NCBI GenBank assembly: GCA_028689775.1 | Contig: JAQVCM010000004.1 | Coordinates: forward strand, 1-64,000 | Direction of reading: 5' to 3' | Origin: Crocinitomicaceae bacterium | GTDB lineage: Bacteria > Bacteroidota > Bacteroidia > Flavobacteriales_D > Crocinitomicaceae | DNA: 64,000 nt | Shown: positions 48,001-56,075 of the stretch, piece after piece | Position numbering within the stretch: position 1 is the first letter of the stretch | Layout of the letters: the number at the start of each line of letters is the position of its first letter | Notes under the pieces: model-generated | The model's input: only the letters and a program-made list of their open reading frames with translations | What the model was told of the DNA's origin: nothing | Databases searched by the model: none | Made by a program: the position numbers and the translations under genes

Positions 48001-48038
48001 CTCCAGCCATTATTGCAGATAGTTGTGATATTGATTAA
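45015..48038 (+). CDS. Unassigned 1007-residue protein (first gene of the patatin operon)
   Basis: I cannot assign this protein to a named family. There is no signal peptide and no obvious membrane helix. The first 380 residues are acidic and helix-rich. Near residues 400-430, GYLPGEIAHINNTQAGEKH and IRETRRLKRTE form a conserved-looking block. Residues about 468-505 are an alternating Ser/Ala/Gly/Asn stretch (ISVSASASGSFG, then SIDAGFSNSNSSLNSSVVAQ), which could be an amphipathic hairpin. Then come VVDRVSKRVRSERSTMAIEE and TLKNYGKRLMFEIEVVHP. The end contains CNPFWLKD and NPKCC. Arginine is encoded mostly by AGA. The patatin gene follows after 32 bases, so an operon is likely. Confidence 0.85.
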   Translation: MINQSQIYKFASLRSPKSNNVTTEEEEVLLETELIYELTTIVESDESQEVKLTNYNDVLQGYINSVNFIKTKKEYLYLKENFDQDLDLIRLYNNIVVRTLTKSTTNQIFKLIIDGFREFYPSASASRGLEQGADGTSREIRIIIPESIKPSFIGFKGTNKEQEEPDIEPKLDMLNKLNNLAKTETLLSEAAKQNVASFTSLGQVIKRNLQLQNILSYLQTDSIIIDEATTIITADLHQKISEQPDEKTFNRTYKENSRSSIREMLLNKPEEDISKTNQLKGYLRIIDQLNEQGVTKIENSSLVLTEDYDLIYSTLMKENFTVEEGLDFVKVEMNSINYELKNLIGVQKLSLIGSKWVNTTAFEHAYIPDRVPNNIVVRDGECDLKFPYQVADLRVVETETVGYLPGEIAHINNTQAGEKHIRETRRLKRTESFESYIIDDEMFRETDTQSTEKFSLENISSSIQSKANAISVSASASGSFGPVNTSIDAGFSNSNSSLNSSVVAQKESKEIFESVVDRVSKRVRSERSTMAIEEFEEKVTHEIDNGAEGTKSYVYRWLNKIIRGTLKNYGKRLMFEIEVVHPSHYYLSRAIKQPGVILIPDDPREANINGTPVLTIDNITRDNYHIWSILYKIDIERPPAAKIIVSETLNGSAATSASKMVNIPDDYVCFKGKAASYYKDFDITAYLICTIGVFDIASWGEGDRFLWNNAEIWCNGETKQIPISVIAGDKDFYINVEIECLLSDEAYKAWKINTYNSIIAAYDALVEKSEEQKASFDPNRPGINPLKKDQMVKDEIKREAIGKMFRCNPFWLKDNYVVGNEYNPKCCTDSLNAEKVKFIETAFDWANMTYQLHPYFYSDKNNWADLLDLSDDNPHFESFMQASYATVRVPVFRDDLKERAAINFLEFNSLANYEVIPEGLSTLLDEMSDSQPSKFEYDINGERLPEPVDTIDLGIFKVPTDLVILECGNRDGVKPIAYPESEDEPTSDVIIPKQYSPAIIADSCDID

Positions 48039-48070
48039 AAAGAGTTTTAACAACTTTAAAATTAATTATT

Positions 48071-50404
48071 ATGGCAAAAGATAATAAAACAAATCCAAAG
48101 CTCTCTATTAACGATTTGAAATACATCGTAATGGAGGGAGGTGGAGGGAAAGGTTCGGTGTACAAGGGTGCAGTGATAGCTATAGAAGAACTTATTGCTA
48201 AGCGTTCTGATACAGAGAAAATAGAAAATACAGGGGGTAGAAAACCCGCTATATTAGATTACTATTTAAATGGAGATGAGAATATGAGCCCAATAATAGA
48301 AGGAGTTGCTGGAGCGTCTGCTGGGGCAATTACTGCTTTTGCTTTAGCTCTAGGTTTAAACAGTGATGAAATAGAGCAAGTTCTCAAATACGACTTCGAT
48401 AATTTTTTAAAAGATGTTGATGTGGGTAAATATAGAATGATAAATGAAAAAGGTGAGTTAGCAATCGGTGAAGATGAAAAGAATGACCAAACCAGTCGAA
48501 AGGAAATGAGAGAATCTGATTCTTTTCAATTTTCTTTTGATACAGCAGAGACAAGAATTGGAAATAACACGGCTAAAAAAATCAAAAATGACTTGATTTT
48601 AACTGCTGTTTTCAAGGTTATATCTGATGGTGTTGCAAGTAATTTATCGTTCATTGAAAAATGGATAACCAATTTTTTCAAAGATATAAAGACAGATGTT
48701 ACTCCTCTTTTTTTTAAAAAACTTCTTACTTGGATGTTTCAACCAAAAAACAACTTGATAGCTAGACTCGGAATAGCAGGAACTTTACATTTTTTGATAT
48801 TTAAGGTAATTCTTCCAAAAAAAGCTAAAACTCCTATAAAAATTACTGGAGATAGTGCAATGGCAATGATTTATGATAGAGGTATGTTTTCGGGCTTTGC
48901 TGTCCGTGAGTTTTTTATGGATATGGTTATTTATGCTGCAACCCGAAATACTGCGTTTTATAGAGGACTAATTAATTACTTTAAAAATGAAACTGATTTA
49001 AATCGAGAAAAATTGTTTGGTAATCTCGGCAGATTCATTACTGTATCTGACATCGAGTTACTTTTAAACTATAAAATTTCTTTTGATATAACGGACAGGG
49101 ATAGAAGAGTTAATTCTAAAATTGGGCAGAACGATAAATTGGGAAATGTTTTAAAACTATTATCTAACCTTACATTCAATCAATTCTATGAAATAACAAA
49201 GGTTGACTTTGGATTGTCAGTTACCAATTATACGTCTGGAATGCCATTGTATTTTGGAAATGAATGGACACCCGATTTTAGAGTTATGGAGGCAGTAGGT
49301 GCATCTATGAGTATCCCTCCTGCCATAAAACCTTTATACAATGAAGCAGATGTAGTAAAAGTAAAGAACAGTGAATTGCCCTATAAGGTTTCATTTCAGA
49401 TCTTAAATAATGAATCTAACCAATTTGAAAGTGAAGAAGGAAAATTTATTAGGAATGATAAAACCTTTGATGTAAAGGATTATTATTTTTATGAACACAT
49501 TGTTAAAATGGCATTGGCTCAGGAAATGGAAAAAGAAGGAGAATTTATTGATGTTAATAATGCGATAGAATTGAATTCGTTTTTGACAACATTAAAGAAT
49601 TTAGTTGTTGGGAAAATTAATGATGAAACGGGAATATATACACCAGCGGACATCAATAAAAAGACTCCTTTAGAAAAAACAGTTAACGGAAGATTTTATA
49701 CGGTTGATTATGTTTTATACAAATTCTTTTATAATGCCACATTTAAAGGCTTACTTTTAGACGGTGGTTATCGAAACAATATCCCTTATAATTTTTTTCG
49801 AGAAAAAGGAAATAAAAATAAATTAGACTATGTCCTCGCTTTAAAATTAGATGGTAGTTTTCCTGAGTACTTAATGGAAAAGGTATTTATACACATAAAA
49901 GAATATATTAAGATAGAAAGTTTACTAAATAAGCTAGACTACGATTTGGAAAATTCTACAGTTAGAATGCTCCTAAATATGCTAGATACAGAAAGATTAA
50001 AGGTACGCACACAAGTGGAAATCATTTTTGGAAACGAACTGGCAAAAGACGTGATTAATTTAGTACAGGAAAAAGACAAAAAAGTACGAGAAAGACTGAA
50101 CCAACAGGTAAAATACAATAATGCTGTGATAGACCGATTAACGGACGAATCCATAATTAATTATAAAAAAAGAAGGCAATCTGCACCATGGAAACAACCC
50201 AAATCAATCATAAACATTGCTTTTGAAGGCTATGCTTACGGAAGTGAAATGGGACAGGTAAAGGATGTTTCTGACCATAGTCATATTATCCCACTATACA
50301 GTTATGGCATTGATACTTATAACTTTAAAATGAACAAGATAAAACCTCTGGTTGATCTTGCCCAATCCAAAGCAGAAGAAAAAGTTAAAGAATTTTTAAA
50401 ATAA
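48071..50404 (+). CDS. Patatin-like phospholipase with large insert
   Basis: The 777-residue protein has the patatin catalytic elements. VMEGGGGKGSVYKGAVIA (about residues 17-34) is the oxyanion loop. GVAGASAGAI carries the GxSxG nucleophile, Ser83. LLLDGGYRNNIPYNF provides the second catalytic residue, Asp564. The 480 residues between Ser83 and Asp564 far exceed the usual roughly 150-200, so a large insert sits inside the fold. It includes a hydrophobic segment (about residues 230-250). It probably cleaves membrane phospholipids. No signal peptide is present. It lies between the 1007-residue unknown and a WG-repeat protein that starts after 7 bases. Confidence 0.88.
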   Translation: MAKDNKTNPKLSINDLKYIVMEGGGGKGSVYKGAVIAIEELIAKRSDTEKIENTGGRKPAILDYYLNGDENMSPIIEGVAGASAGAITAFALALGLNSDEIEQVLKYDFDNFLKDVDVGKYRMINEKGELAIGEDEKNDQTSRKEMRESDSFQFSFDTAETRIGNNTAKKIKNDLILTAVFKVISDGVASNLSFIEKWITNFFKDIKTDVTPLFFKKLLTWMFQPKNNLIARLGIAGTLHFLIFKVILPKKAKTPIKITGDSAMAMIYDRGMFSGFAVREFFMDMVIYAATRNTAFYRGLINYFKNETDLNREKLFGNLGRFITVSDIELLLNYKISFDITDRDRRVNSKIGQNDKLGNVLKLLSNLTFNQFYEITKVDFGLSVTNYTSGMPLYFGNEWTPDFRVMEAVGASMSIPPAIKPLYNEADVVKVKNSELPYKVSFQILNNESNQFESEEGKFIRNDKTFDVKDYYFYEHIVKMALAQEMEKEGEFIDVNNAIELNSFLTTLKNLVVGKINDETGIYTPADINKKTPLEKTVNGRFYTVDYVLYKFFYNATFKGLLLDGGYRNNIPYNFFREKGNKNKLDYVLALKLDGSFPEYLMEKVFIHIKEYIKIESLLNKLDYDLENSTVRMLLNMLDTERLKVRTQVEIIFGNELAKDVINLVQEKDKKVRERLNQQVKYNNAVIDRLTDESIINYKKRRQSAPWKQPKSIINIAFEGYAYGSEMGQVKDVSDHSHIIPLYSYGIDTYNFKMNKIKPLVDLAQSKAEEKVKEFLK

Positions 50405-50411
50405 ATGGGTT

Positions 50412-51908
50412 ATGCGATTTCTATTTTATATATTGTCTATTGTATTCACAATTTCTAATGTGTTATCTCAAAACAATCCTAGAATAATAAAAGTTGAGAA
50501 TAAATTTGGACTTGTGGATGAGTATGGGAATGTTGTACTACCTACAGTCTACGATACGATGTATTCATCAATTCCAGATTTTGAAACTCATGAAGTAAAA
50601 AGAATATCTCCAGTTTTTATATACAAAAAAAATAAAAAATATGGTTTTGCGTATCGAGTTGGCTTGGATACACTTTATAGTTTTAAATTACTATCAAAAG
50701 ATGAAAGTTACTGGAAAGTTGAGAGTACAGTTTATGATTCAATTTTAAAAATCAATTTTGGGATAGATTATTATAGTGATACGACAAGTGGATTTAGCAG
50801 GCGACCTTACTATATTTTTAAATATAAATTAAATAATAAATGGGGATTATTGTACATTAGAGGGGTTGGAACATATCTTAAGAATAGCCATTCGAGCGTC
50901 CCATCTATACCTGGATTTTTGGGACAGTTAGAAAAAACAAAACCTATTTTTGACGAAATAGAAAAAATGATTGGCTATAGTATTTATAAAGTCAAACTGA
51001 ATGGAAAATGGACTTTTTTACAAGTTTTGTACAAACCAGCCAATTACGGAGCAGATAAAAAATGGAATAAAGACCATACTGCGTTTGAATGGGAGTTAGC
51101 TCCACTAATATGGGTTGACAGAACATTTAAAGATAGTTTTGATACGATTGTTCCGCTTGGAAATCGATATGATGAAAGGAAATATTTTAATGTAAAAAAA
51201 GGTGATAAATGGGGAACTGTTAAAATAGATGATGAAGGAGCGTTAAATTATATTTTACCTTGTATTTATGATTCTATTGCAAAAGAATATACACCGCTGA
51301 TTGCTTATACAGATACTTCAACAGTTCTAGCTGATTATGATGGAAATGGTAAAACGATCGAAATACAGTTAGTGAAAGATAAAGATTATATAGAATATTC
51401 TGGGTCATCTAAATTTAACCAATATTATATTTATTCTTTTTTAAGTTATCATAAATTTTTAAAATGTAAAAATACTGGGACTGGAGAAATGAGTTATGGT
51501 TCTGCGTATACTATAATCGTAGTAGATTCGCTCAAGAATCAAGTGATTAATTCCTTTTTGAGTACTGAAGACGTACTGTATAATTACTATCTAGGATGGG
51601 AAAATCAACTTGGATCTCATAACAATAAAATACTAGGAATTCTTATCGGTAAAAAGGTGAAGACGGGAAACAGTTTTGTTGAATATTTTACAGATGTTGA
51701 ATCTAATGAACTAAAATTTTCAATAGATTTATCTAAAGAAGGTAATAATGATTGCCATACGTATAGGGAATGGAAATATCCAGATAAATTATTACCAATC
51801 ATCAATTATCATAAGATTAAAAATGGTGAAAGAAAAAAGAAATACATCGGTTACTATGATTTTCAAACACAAACATACAAGAAAGGAAAATGTAAAGAAT
51901 GCGATTAG
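50412..51908 (+). CDS. Secreted WG-repeat protein
   Basis: The 498-residue protein begins with a signal peptide ending near NVLSQ (about residue 20). It then shows several WG-type repeats: KFGLVDEYGNVVLPTVYD (about residues 31-48), KYGFAYRVG, KWGLLYIRG, KWTFLQV and KWGTVKIDDEGALNYILP (about 275-292). The C-terminal 150 residues carry no repeat that I can see. WG repeats are beta-rich modules of unknown function in exported bacterial proteins. It starts 7 bases after the patatin stop, so it should be translated from the same mRNA. It is likely periplasmic or surface-exposed. Confidence 0.82.
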   Translation: MRFLFYILSIVFTISNVLSQNNPRIIKVENKFGLVDEYGNVVLPTVYDTMYSSIPDFETHEVKRISPVFIYKKNKKYGFAYRVGLDTLYSFKLLSKDESYWKVESTVYDSILKINFGIDYYSDTTSGFSRRPYYIFKYKLNNKWGLLYIRGVGTYLKNSHSSVPSIPGFLGQLEKTKPIFDEIEKMIGYSIYKVKLNGKWTFLQVLYKPANYGADKKWNKDHTAFEWELAPLIWVDRTFKDSFDTIVPLGNRYDERKYFNVKKGDKWGTVKIDDEGALNYILPCIYDSIAKEYTPLIAYTDTSTVLADYDGNGKTIEIQLVKDKDYIEYSGSSKFNQYYIYSFLSYHKFLKCKNTGTGEMSYGSAYTIIVVDSLKNQVINSFLSTEDVLYNYYLGWENQLGSHNNKILGILIGKKVKTGNSFVEYFTDVESNELKFSIDLSKEGNNDCHTYREWKYPDKLLPIINYHKIKNGERKKKYIGYYDFQTQTYKKGKCKECD

Positions 51909-52021
51909 AAGTATCGTTCATAAAAGGTACATACAAAATGGTGCATACAATCAAGTAAAACCTTGGGAAATTCCCCTAGCCCCGATTACCTGCGGTGAAT
52001 ACTTCGTAATTAAAAGGCATC

Positions 52022-52044
52022 CTCCATTCTTTTTCAGAATGGAG
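52022..52044. other. Perfect hairpin after the patatin operon
   Basis: CTCCATTCT and AGAATGGAG form a nine-base stem around a five-base loop, 113 bases after the WG-repeat stop codon. No T-run follows, so it is only a possible terminator or processing site. Confidence 0.5.
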
Positions 52045-52219
52045 ATATAGTGGAAAGCGGAAAATAGCTCCAAGAAAAAGAAATCTGCTGTAAACGATTA
52101 TTTCTCTATTAATCCACGTTAAATTCCGTTCAAAAAAATCTTTATCATTATAAAACTAACATCTTCAAACAGTCTATCAAATCCAAGGCTTTAAAAGGAC
52201 TTTTCTATCTCAAATTAAT

Positions 52220-52338
52220 TATATTTGCAACCTAGAAAATTATCACTTATGAATTAGCCTTGATGGTGAACCGTATATAATAAAGAATAAATTTGGCTAA
52301 ACCATATGGCCATAAACAAGAAATTATCACGTATGAAA
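52220..52338 (+). promoter_or_regulatory. bioB leader with two promoter-like elements and a duplicated start region
   Basis: TATATTTG (52220-52227) and TAAATTTG (52288-52295) are both exact TAnnTTTG elements. GAAAATTATCACTTATGAA at 52235-52253 recurs as GAAATTATCACGTATGAA at 52320-52337. The second copy contains the bioB ATG. In the first, the equivalent ATG meets TAG after one codon. The remainder of the 424-base gap 51909-52332 shows only the hairpin listed separately. Confidence 0.5.
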
Positions 52339-53397
52339 GTAAATCCAGCATATAATACCAAAGAAGCATTACTTGCGCTATATAATAAACCGCTTTTAGA
52401 ACTTGTTTTTGAGGCGGCGACGATGCACCGTCAGTTTCACAATCCGAGAGAAGTACAGATGTCTTCTTTGTTGAGTATCAAAACGGGTGGTTGTTCTGAG
52501 GATTGTGGATATTGTCCGCAAGCGGCTCGTTACCATACAGATGTGGAAGTTAAGAAGATGATGACTGTTGAATCAGTAATCGAACAAGCAACGAATGCGA
52601 AAGCGAATGGTTCTTCTCGTTTGTGTATGGGTGCGGCTTGGAGAGAGGTTCGCGATAACCGTGATTTCGACAATGTGATCGAGATGGTTCAGGCGGTGAA
52701 TGACTTGGACATGGAAGTTTGCTGTACCTTGGGTATGATGAACGAGGACCAAGCGAAAAGATTGAAAAATGCAGGTTTATTTGCCTACAACCATAATTTA
52801 GATACTTCTCCGGATTATTATGGAGATGTTATTTCGACGCGTGAATACGAAGATCGTTTAAGAACAATCGACAATGCTCGTAAAGCAGGACTGACTGTTT
52901 GTTCGGGTGGAATCATCGGAATGGGTGAAGCGATTGAGGATCGTATCGGCATGTTGATGAGTTACGTCAACATGGAAACTCCGCCGGATTCTATTCCAAT
53001 CAACGCTTTGGTTGCGGTTGAAGGAACGCCGATGGAAGATCAAAAACCGATTGAACAATGGGAAATGATTCGCATGGTTGCAACTACGCGACTTGCATTC
53101 CCAATGTCTGTGGTACGTTTATCTGCAGGTAGAACAAAAATGTCGATGGAAGGTCAAGCACTTTGTTTCATGGCTGGAGCGAGCTCTATTTTTGCTGGTG
53201 ATAAATTGTTGACGACTGCAAATCCTGATTTCAACGCAGATAAGGAAATGTTTGACATTTTGGGATTGATCCCGAAGCAATCGTTTGCTGACCACGACAA
53301 ACCAGAAACGAAACCCGATGAAATCTTAATTGAGAAAAAAGCGAAGGCTGAAGCGAGAGCTTTGGAATTGGAAAACGCTAAAAGACAGATGGTTTAA
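52333..53397 (+). CDS. bioB: Biotin synthase BioB
   Basis: BioB inserts sulfur into dethiobiotin as a radical SAM enzyme. The CSEDCGYCPQAARYHT stretch (about residues 49-64) supplies the CxxxCxxC cysteines that hold the [4Fe-4S] cluster. CMGAAWREVRDN, EVCCTLGMMNEDQAKRL and FMAGASSIFAGDKLLTTANP are standard BioB blocks. The protein of 354 residues is of normal length with a charged C-terminal tail. I prefer ATG 52333 because family members start 15-16 residues before the YNKPLLEL block; ATG 52306 is an in-frame alternative. bioF follows after 33 bases. Confidence 0.95.
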   Translation: MKVNPAYNTKEALLALYNKPLLELVFEAATMHRQFHNPREVQMSSLLSIKTGGCSEDCGYCPQAARYHTDVEVKKMMTVESVIEQATNAKANGSSRLCMGAAWREVRDNRDFDNVIEMVQAVNDLDMEVCCTLGMMNEDQAKRLKNAGLFAYNHNLDTSPDYYGDVISTREYEDRLRTIDNARKAGLTVCSGGIIGMGEAIEDRIGMLMSYVNMETPPDSIPINALVAVEGTPMEDQKPIEQWEMIRMVATTRLAFPMSVVRLSAGRTKMSMEGQALCFMAGASSIFAGDKLLTTANPDFNADKEMFDILGLIPKQSFADHDKPETKPDEILIEKKAKAEARALELENAKRQMV

Positions 53398-53430
53398 TCA
53401 GATTAACATCACTTCAATAAATCGAAAGTC

Positions 53431-54507
53431 ATGTTATCTTACTTGAAAAAATTAGAAGATCGAAAAAAGAATGGGAGTTTACGCTCCCTTTCTTCGTTTC
53501 AGGGAATGGTTGATTTCTATTCCAACGATTATTTAGGCTTGGCAAAATCGAGTATTGCTACTGCTACCAAGCACGCTGGAAGTACGGGTTCTCGCTTGAT
53601 TTCTGGTAATTCGCCTGAAGCAATTGAAGCAGAAAATTACCTGGCTGATTTCTATCAGTCGGATGCAGCTTTGATTTTCAATTCTGGATACGATGCGAAT
53701 ATCGGCTTGTTTTCAGCTATTCCACAACGTGGAGATTTGATTTTATACGACGAGTTTATTCACGCTTCGGTACGAGATGGAATTCGGCTGAGTCATGCCA
53801 AAGCATTTTCCTTTAAACACAACGATTGCAACGATTTAAAAGCAAAGTTAGAACGGTTTGAAGGAACGGTATTTGTGGCTGTAGAATCACTTTATTCCAT
53901 GGATGGTGATTTGGCTCCGCTGAAAGAAATTGCTGAAACCTGTCAGGAATTCAATGCTTTATTGATAGTTGATGAAGCGCATTCGGGCGGAATTTTTGGA
54001 AAAGAAGGTCGCGGATTGTGTGCTGAATTGGAAATTGAAAACCTGATTTTCGCTCGTTTGATGACTTTTGGAAAAGCGTATGGAACGCATGGCGCGGTGG
54101 TTTTGGGTTCTGAGACTTTGAAATCGTATTTGGTGAATTTTGCGAGGTCGTTTATTTATACGACTGCCTTGCCTCCTGCTCAATATCAATATATTGTTCA
54201 ACAAGTTGAAAGAAGTAAATTGGATTTGAATCGTCTGAAATTGCAAGAAAACATTGATTTATTTCGTGGAATTTTGGGTGATAAAGTTCATTTTAGTGAT
54301 GCGCGATCTCCGATACAGGTTGTTTTGATTCCTGGGGTTGCGGAGGTGAATGCTGTTTCTAGTTTGTTGCAGGAGAATTTGTTGGCGGTGAAGGCGATAA
54401 TGAGTCCTACGGTGCCTGAAGGGCAGGAACGGTTGCGGGTTTGTTTGCATGGGTTTGATTGTACTAAGGAGATTTTGAAATTGGGGGAGTTGATTTGTGT
54501 TAGTTAA
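53431..54507 (+). CDS. bioF: 8-amino-7-oxononanoate synthase BioF
   Basis: The 358-residue pyridoxal-phosphate enzyme condenses pimeloyl-ACP or -CoA with alanine. Visible features are FYSNDYLGLA near the N terminus, GSTGSRLISGNSPEAIEAE, VDEAHSGGIFGKEGRG with the PLP-contacting Asp and His, and TFGKAYGTHGAVVLGSE with the catalytic Lys. Length is slightly shorter than E. coli BioF (about 384). It forms an operon with bioB. No bioA, bioD or bioC is visible in the window. Confidence 0.92.
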   Translation: MLSYLKKLEDRKKNGSLRSLSSFQGMVDFYSNDYLGLAKSSIATATKHAGSTGSRLISGNSPEAIEAENYLADFYQSDAALIFNSGYDANIGLFSAIPQRGDLILYDEFIHASVRDGIRLSHAKAFSFKHNDCNDLKAKLERFEGTVFVAVESLYSMDGDLAPLKEIAETCQEFNALLIVDEAHSGGIFGKEGRGLCAELEIENLIFARLMTFGKAYGTHGAVVLGSETLKSYLVNFARSFIYTTALPPAQYQYIVQQVERSKLDLNRLKLQENIDLFRGILGDKVHFSDARSPIQVVLIPGVAEVNAVSSLLQENLLAVKAIMSPTVPEGQERLRVCLHGFDCTKEILKLGELICVS

Positions 54508-54510
54508 CTA

Positions 54511-54571
54511 TGGCGTGCGTGTTAGTTAACCACGGAGTGCGCAGAGGAAGGCACGGAGGACACGGAGGTTT
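54511..54571. repeat. CACGGAGG repeat (family C), copy 2
   Basis: GCGTGCGTGTTAGTTAACCACGG leads into CACGGAGG units, matching the copy at 55601-55662 almost base for base. Downstream, 54597-54645 holds a different direct repeat with ACGCAAAGG. The rest of the 450-base gap shows nothing more. Confidence 0.65.
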
Positions 54572-54957
54572 AGTTGAAGTTGATTGGTGTTGTTTTTTAA
54601 CGCAAAGGATTCACAGTTTTACGCAAAGGACGCGAAGAAAAGAGCGCTGTTTAAGGTGCAGAGAAAAAGGTTGCTTTGCTTGTTTTGCTTGAAATAAATT
54701 TCTTCAAAATACTCGCTTTAGAAAATATTTTTTTTATCGAAATGCAATTAATCAAACAGAAAAAGTTCTCGTAATTTCTAATGTGAAAATCAGTTGAGAA
54801 TTAAAATTTAATACTCGATAGATCCTTTGAAACTGCAATTCTCATTTTTGACGGCAACATTTTCAGGCGTACTACCTCTTCACAATTTCTTCATCTAATC
54901 TTAATGTTTTGGTTCTATTTCAATCTCGATTAAACGTGAATTTTGCAGCAAAAAAAC

Positions 54958-55587
54958 ATGGAATTATTCATCAGTATCTTTGCCGCTTTATTCTCCGTTA
55001 TCAATCCTTTGGGAACTGTTCCTGTATTTGTGGGATTGACCACCAACGAATCTCAAATTCACCGAAATAAAACTTCGGTTTGGACTGCTTTTAATGTCTT
55101 TATAATATTGATTATTTCATTTTTTGCAGGAAGTTACGTGTTGGATTTCTTTGGAATTTCAATTAATTCTTTGCGCATCGCGGGTGGCTTGATTATTACT
55201 ACTTCGGGATTTGCATTGTTGACTGGAAATTTCACCAAACACAAAGGGATGAAAAGAAGTAGCGTTCAAGCTGATGTGGAACAACGAAGTGAGATTTCAT
55301 TAACTCCGCTGGCGATTCCAATGTTGGCTGGTCCGGGATCGATTTCGCTTTTAATAACCTTGAGACAAACGCACGATGAAATGAAGGATTTATGGATTAT
55401 AGTTGCAGCGATTGTATCTGTCGCTCTGTCCGTTTGGCTGATACTCCGCTCTTCTCAATGGATAGTGAAAGGACTAGGTGCTTCTGGGATTAATGCGATT
55501 TCTAGGATTATTGGATTTATTGTGATTTCTATTGGAATTGAATATATCTGTATTGGGGCTGGGAATTGGGTTATGAGTTTGAAGTAG
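54958..55587 (+). CDS. MarC family integral membrane protein
   Basis: The 209-residue protein has six predicted membrane helices and matches the MarC family. Diagnostic blocks are LFSVINPLGTVPVFVGLT near the N terminus, LRIAGGLIITTSGFALLTG, and LTPLAIPMLAGPGSISLLIT in the middle. Function is unknown; the historic link to multiple antibiotic resistance does not hold. I use ATG 54958 rather than an upstream TTG. The gene is bracketed by two near-identical CACGGAGG repeats. Confidence 0.9.
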   Translation: MELFISIFAALFSVINPLGTVPVFVGLTTNESQIHRNKTSVWTAFNVFIILIISFFAGSYVLDFFGISINSLRIAGGLIITTSGFALLTGNFTKHKGMKRSSVQADVEQRSEISLTPLAIPMLAGPGSISLLITLRQTHDEMKDLWIIVAAIVSVALSVWLILRSSQWIVKGLGASGINAISRIIGFIVISIGIEYICIGAGNWVMSLK

Positions 55588-55600
55588 TGGTGGTTTTGGG

Positions 55601-55662
55601 TATGCGTGTTATTTAACCACAGAGTGCGCGGAGGTAGGCACGGAGGACACGGAGGTTTGGGG
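55601..55662. repeat. CACGGAGG repeat (family C), copy 3
   Basis: The copy begins at the TATGCGTGTTATTTAACCAC stretch and continues with GAGGTAGGCACGGAGGACAC. A further GCGTGTTAATTAACCAC fragment lies at 55698-55714. Confidence 0.65.
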
Positions 55663-55735
55663 AAAATTAATGTTGATGCGTGTTATTTTTGTGGGAATGC
55701 GTGTTAATTAACCACACTTGTTCGATTTTATTGTT

Positions 55736-56038
55736 TTAGGAGTGCATTCCGTCGAAGGCTTCTTCGACACTCCAAGCTTCGGCTTTTTCTTGGAACCACG
55801 GTTTGATCGTTGGCCAGACTTGTCCGAAGAGTTCTGAATCTCTGTAAGTATTTAAGGCAGTTTCATCATCCCATTTGCTGTACGTGAAAAGGATGTTGGG
55901 ATTTTTAATGTCTCTCAACAATTTCATGCCGTGGCAATTGGGTTGTTGGGCGACTTTCCATTTGATAGTTTCGAAGAAAGTTAAAAACTCGGCTGTTTTG
56001 TCAGCTTGGAAATGCATTTTTACAATTCTGGTAATCAT
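55736..56038 (-). CDS. Antibiotic biosynthesis monooxygenase (ABM)-domain protein
   Basis: The 100-residue protein resembles ABM-type ferredoxin-like dimeric alpha-beta barrels: VKMHFQADKTAEFLTFFE, NCHGMKLLRDIKNPNILFTY and SKWDDETALNTYRDSELF. Such proteins act in quinone or haem degradation or in related oxidations; no specific substrate is suggested. I use ATG 56038; an upstream in-frame ATG would run into the neighbouring gene. It lies 37 bases downstream of the SAM hydrolase gene on the same strand. Confidence 0.8.
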   Translation of the reverse strand: MITRIVKMHFQADKTAEFLTFFETIKWKVAQQPNCHGMKLLRDIKNPNILFTYSKWDDETALNTYRDSELFGQVWPTIKPWFQEKAEAWSVEEAFDGMHS

Positions 56039-56075
56039 GATGGAAATTTTTATTGAAATTGAATTTCTGATTTTC

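Noticed and set aside
54510-54692. Small gene inside the CACGGAGG repeat
   Set aside because: The frame is made of repeat units, has no similarity to known proteins, and is not maintained in the other two copies.
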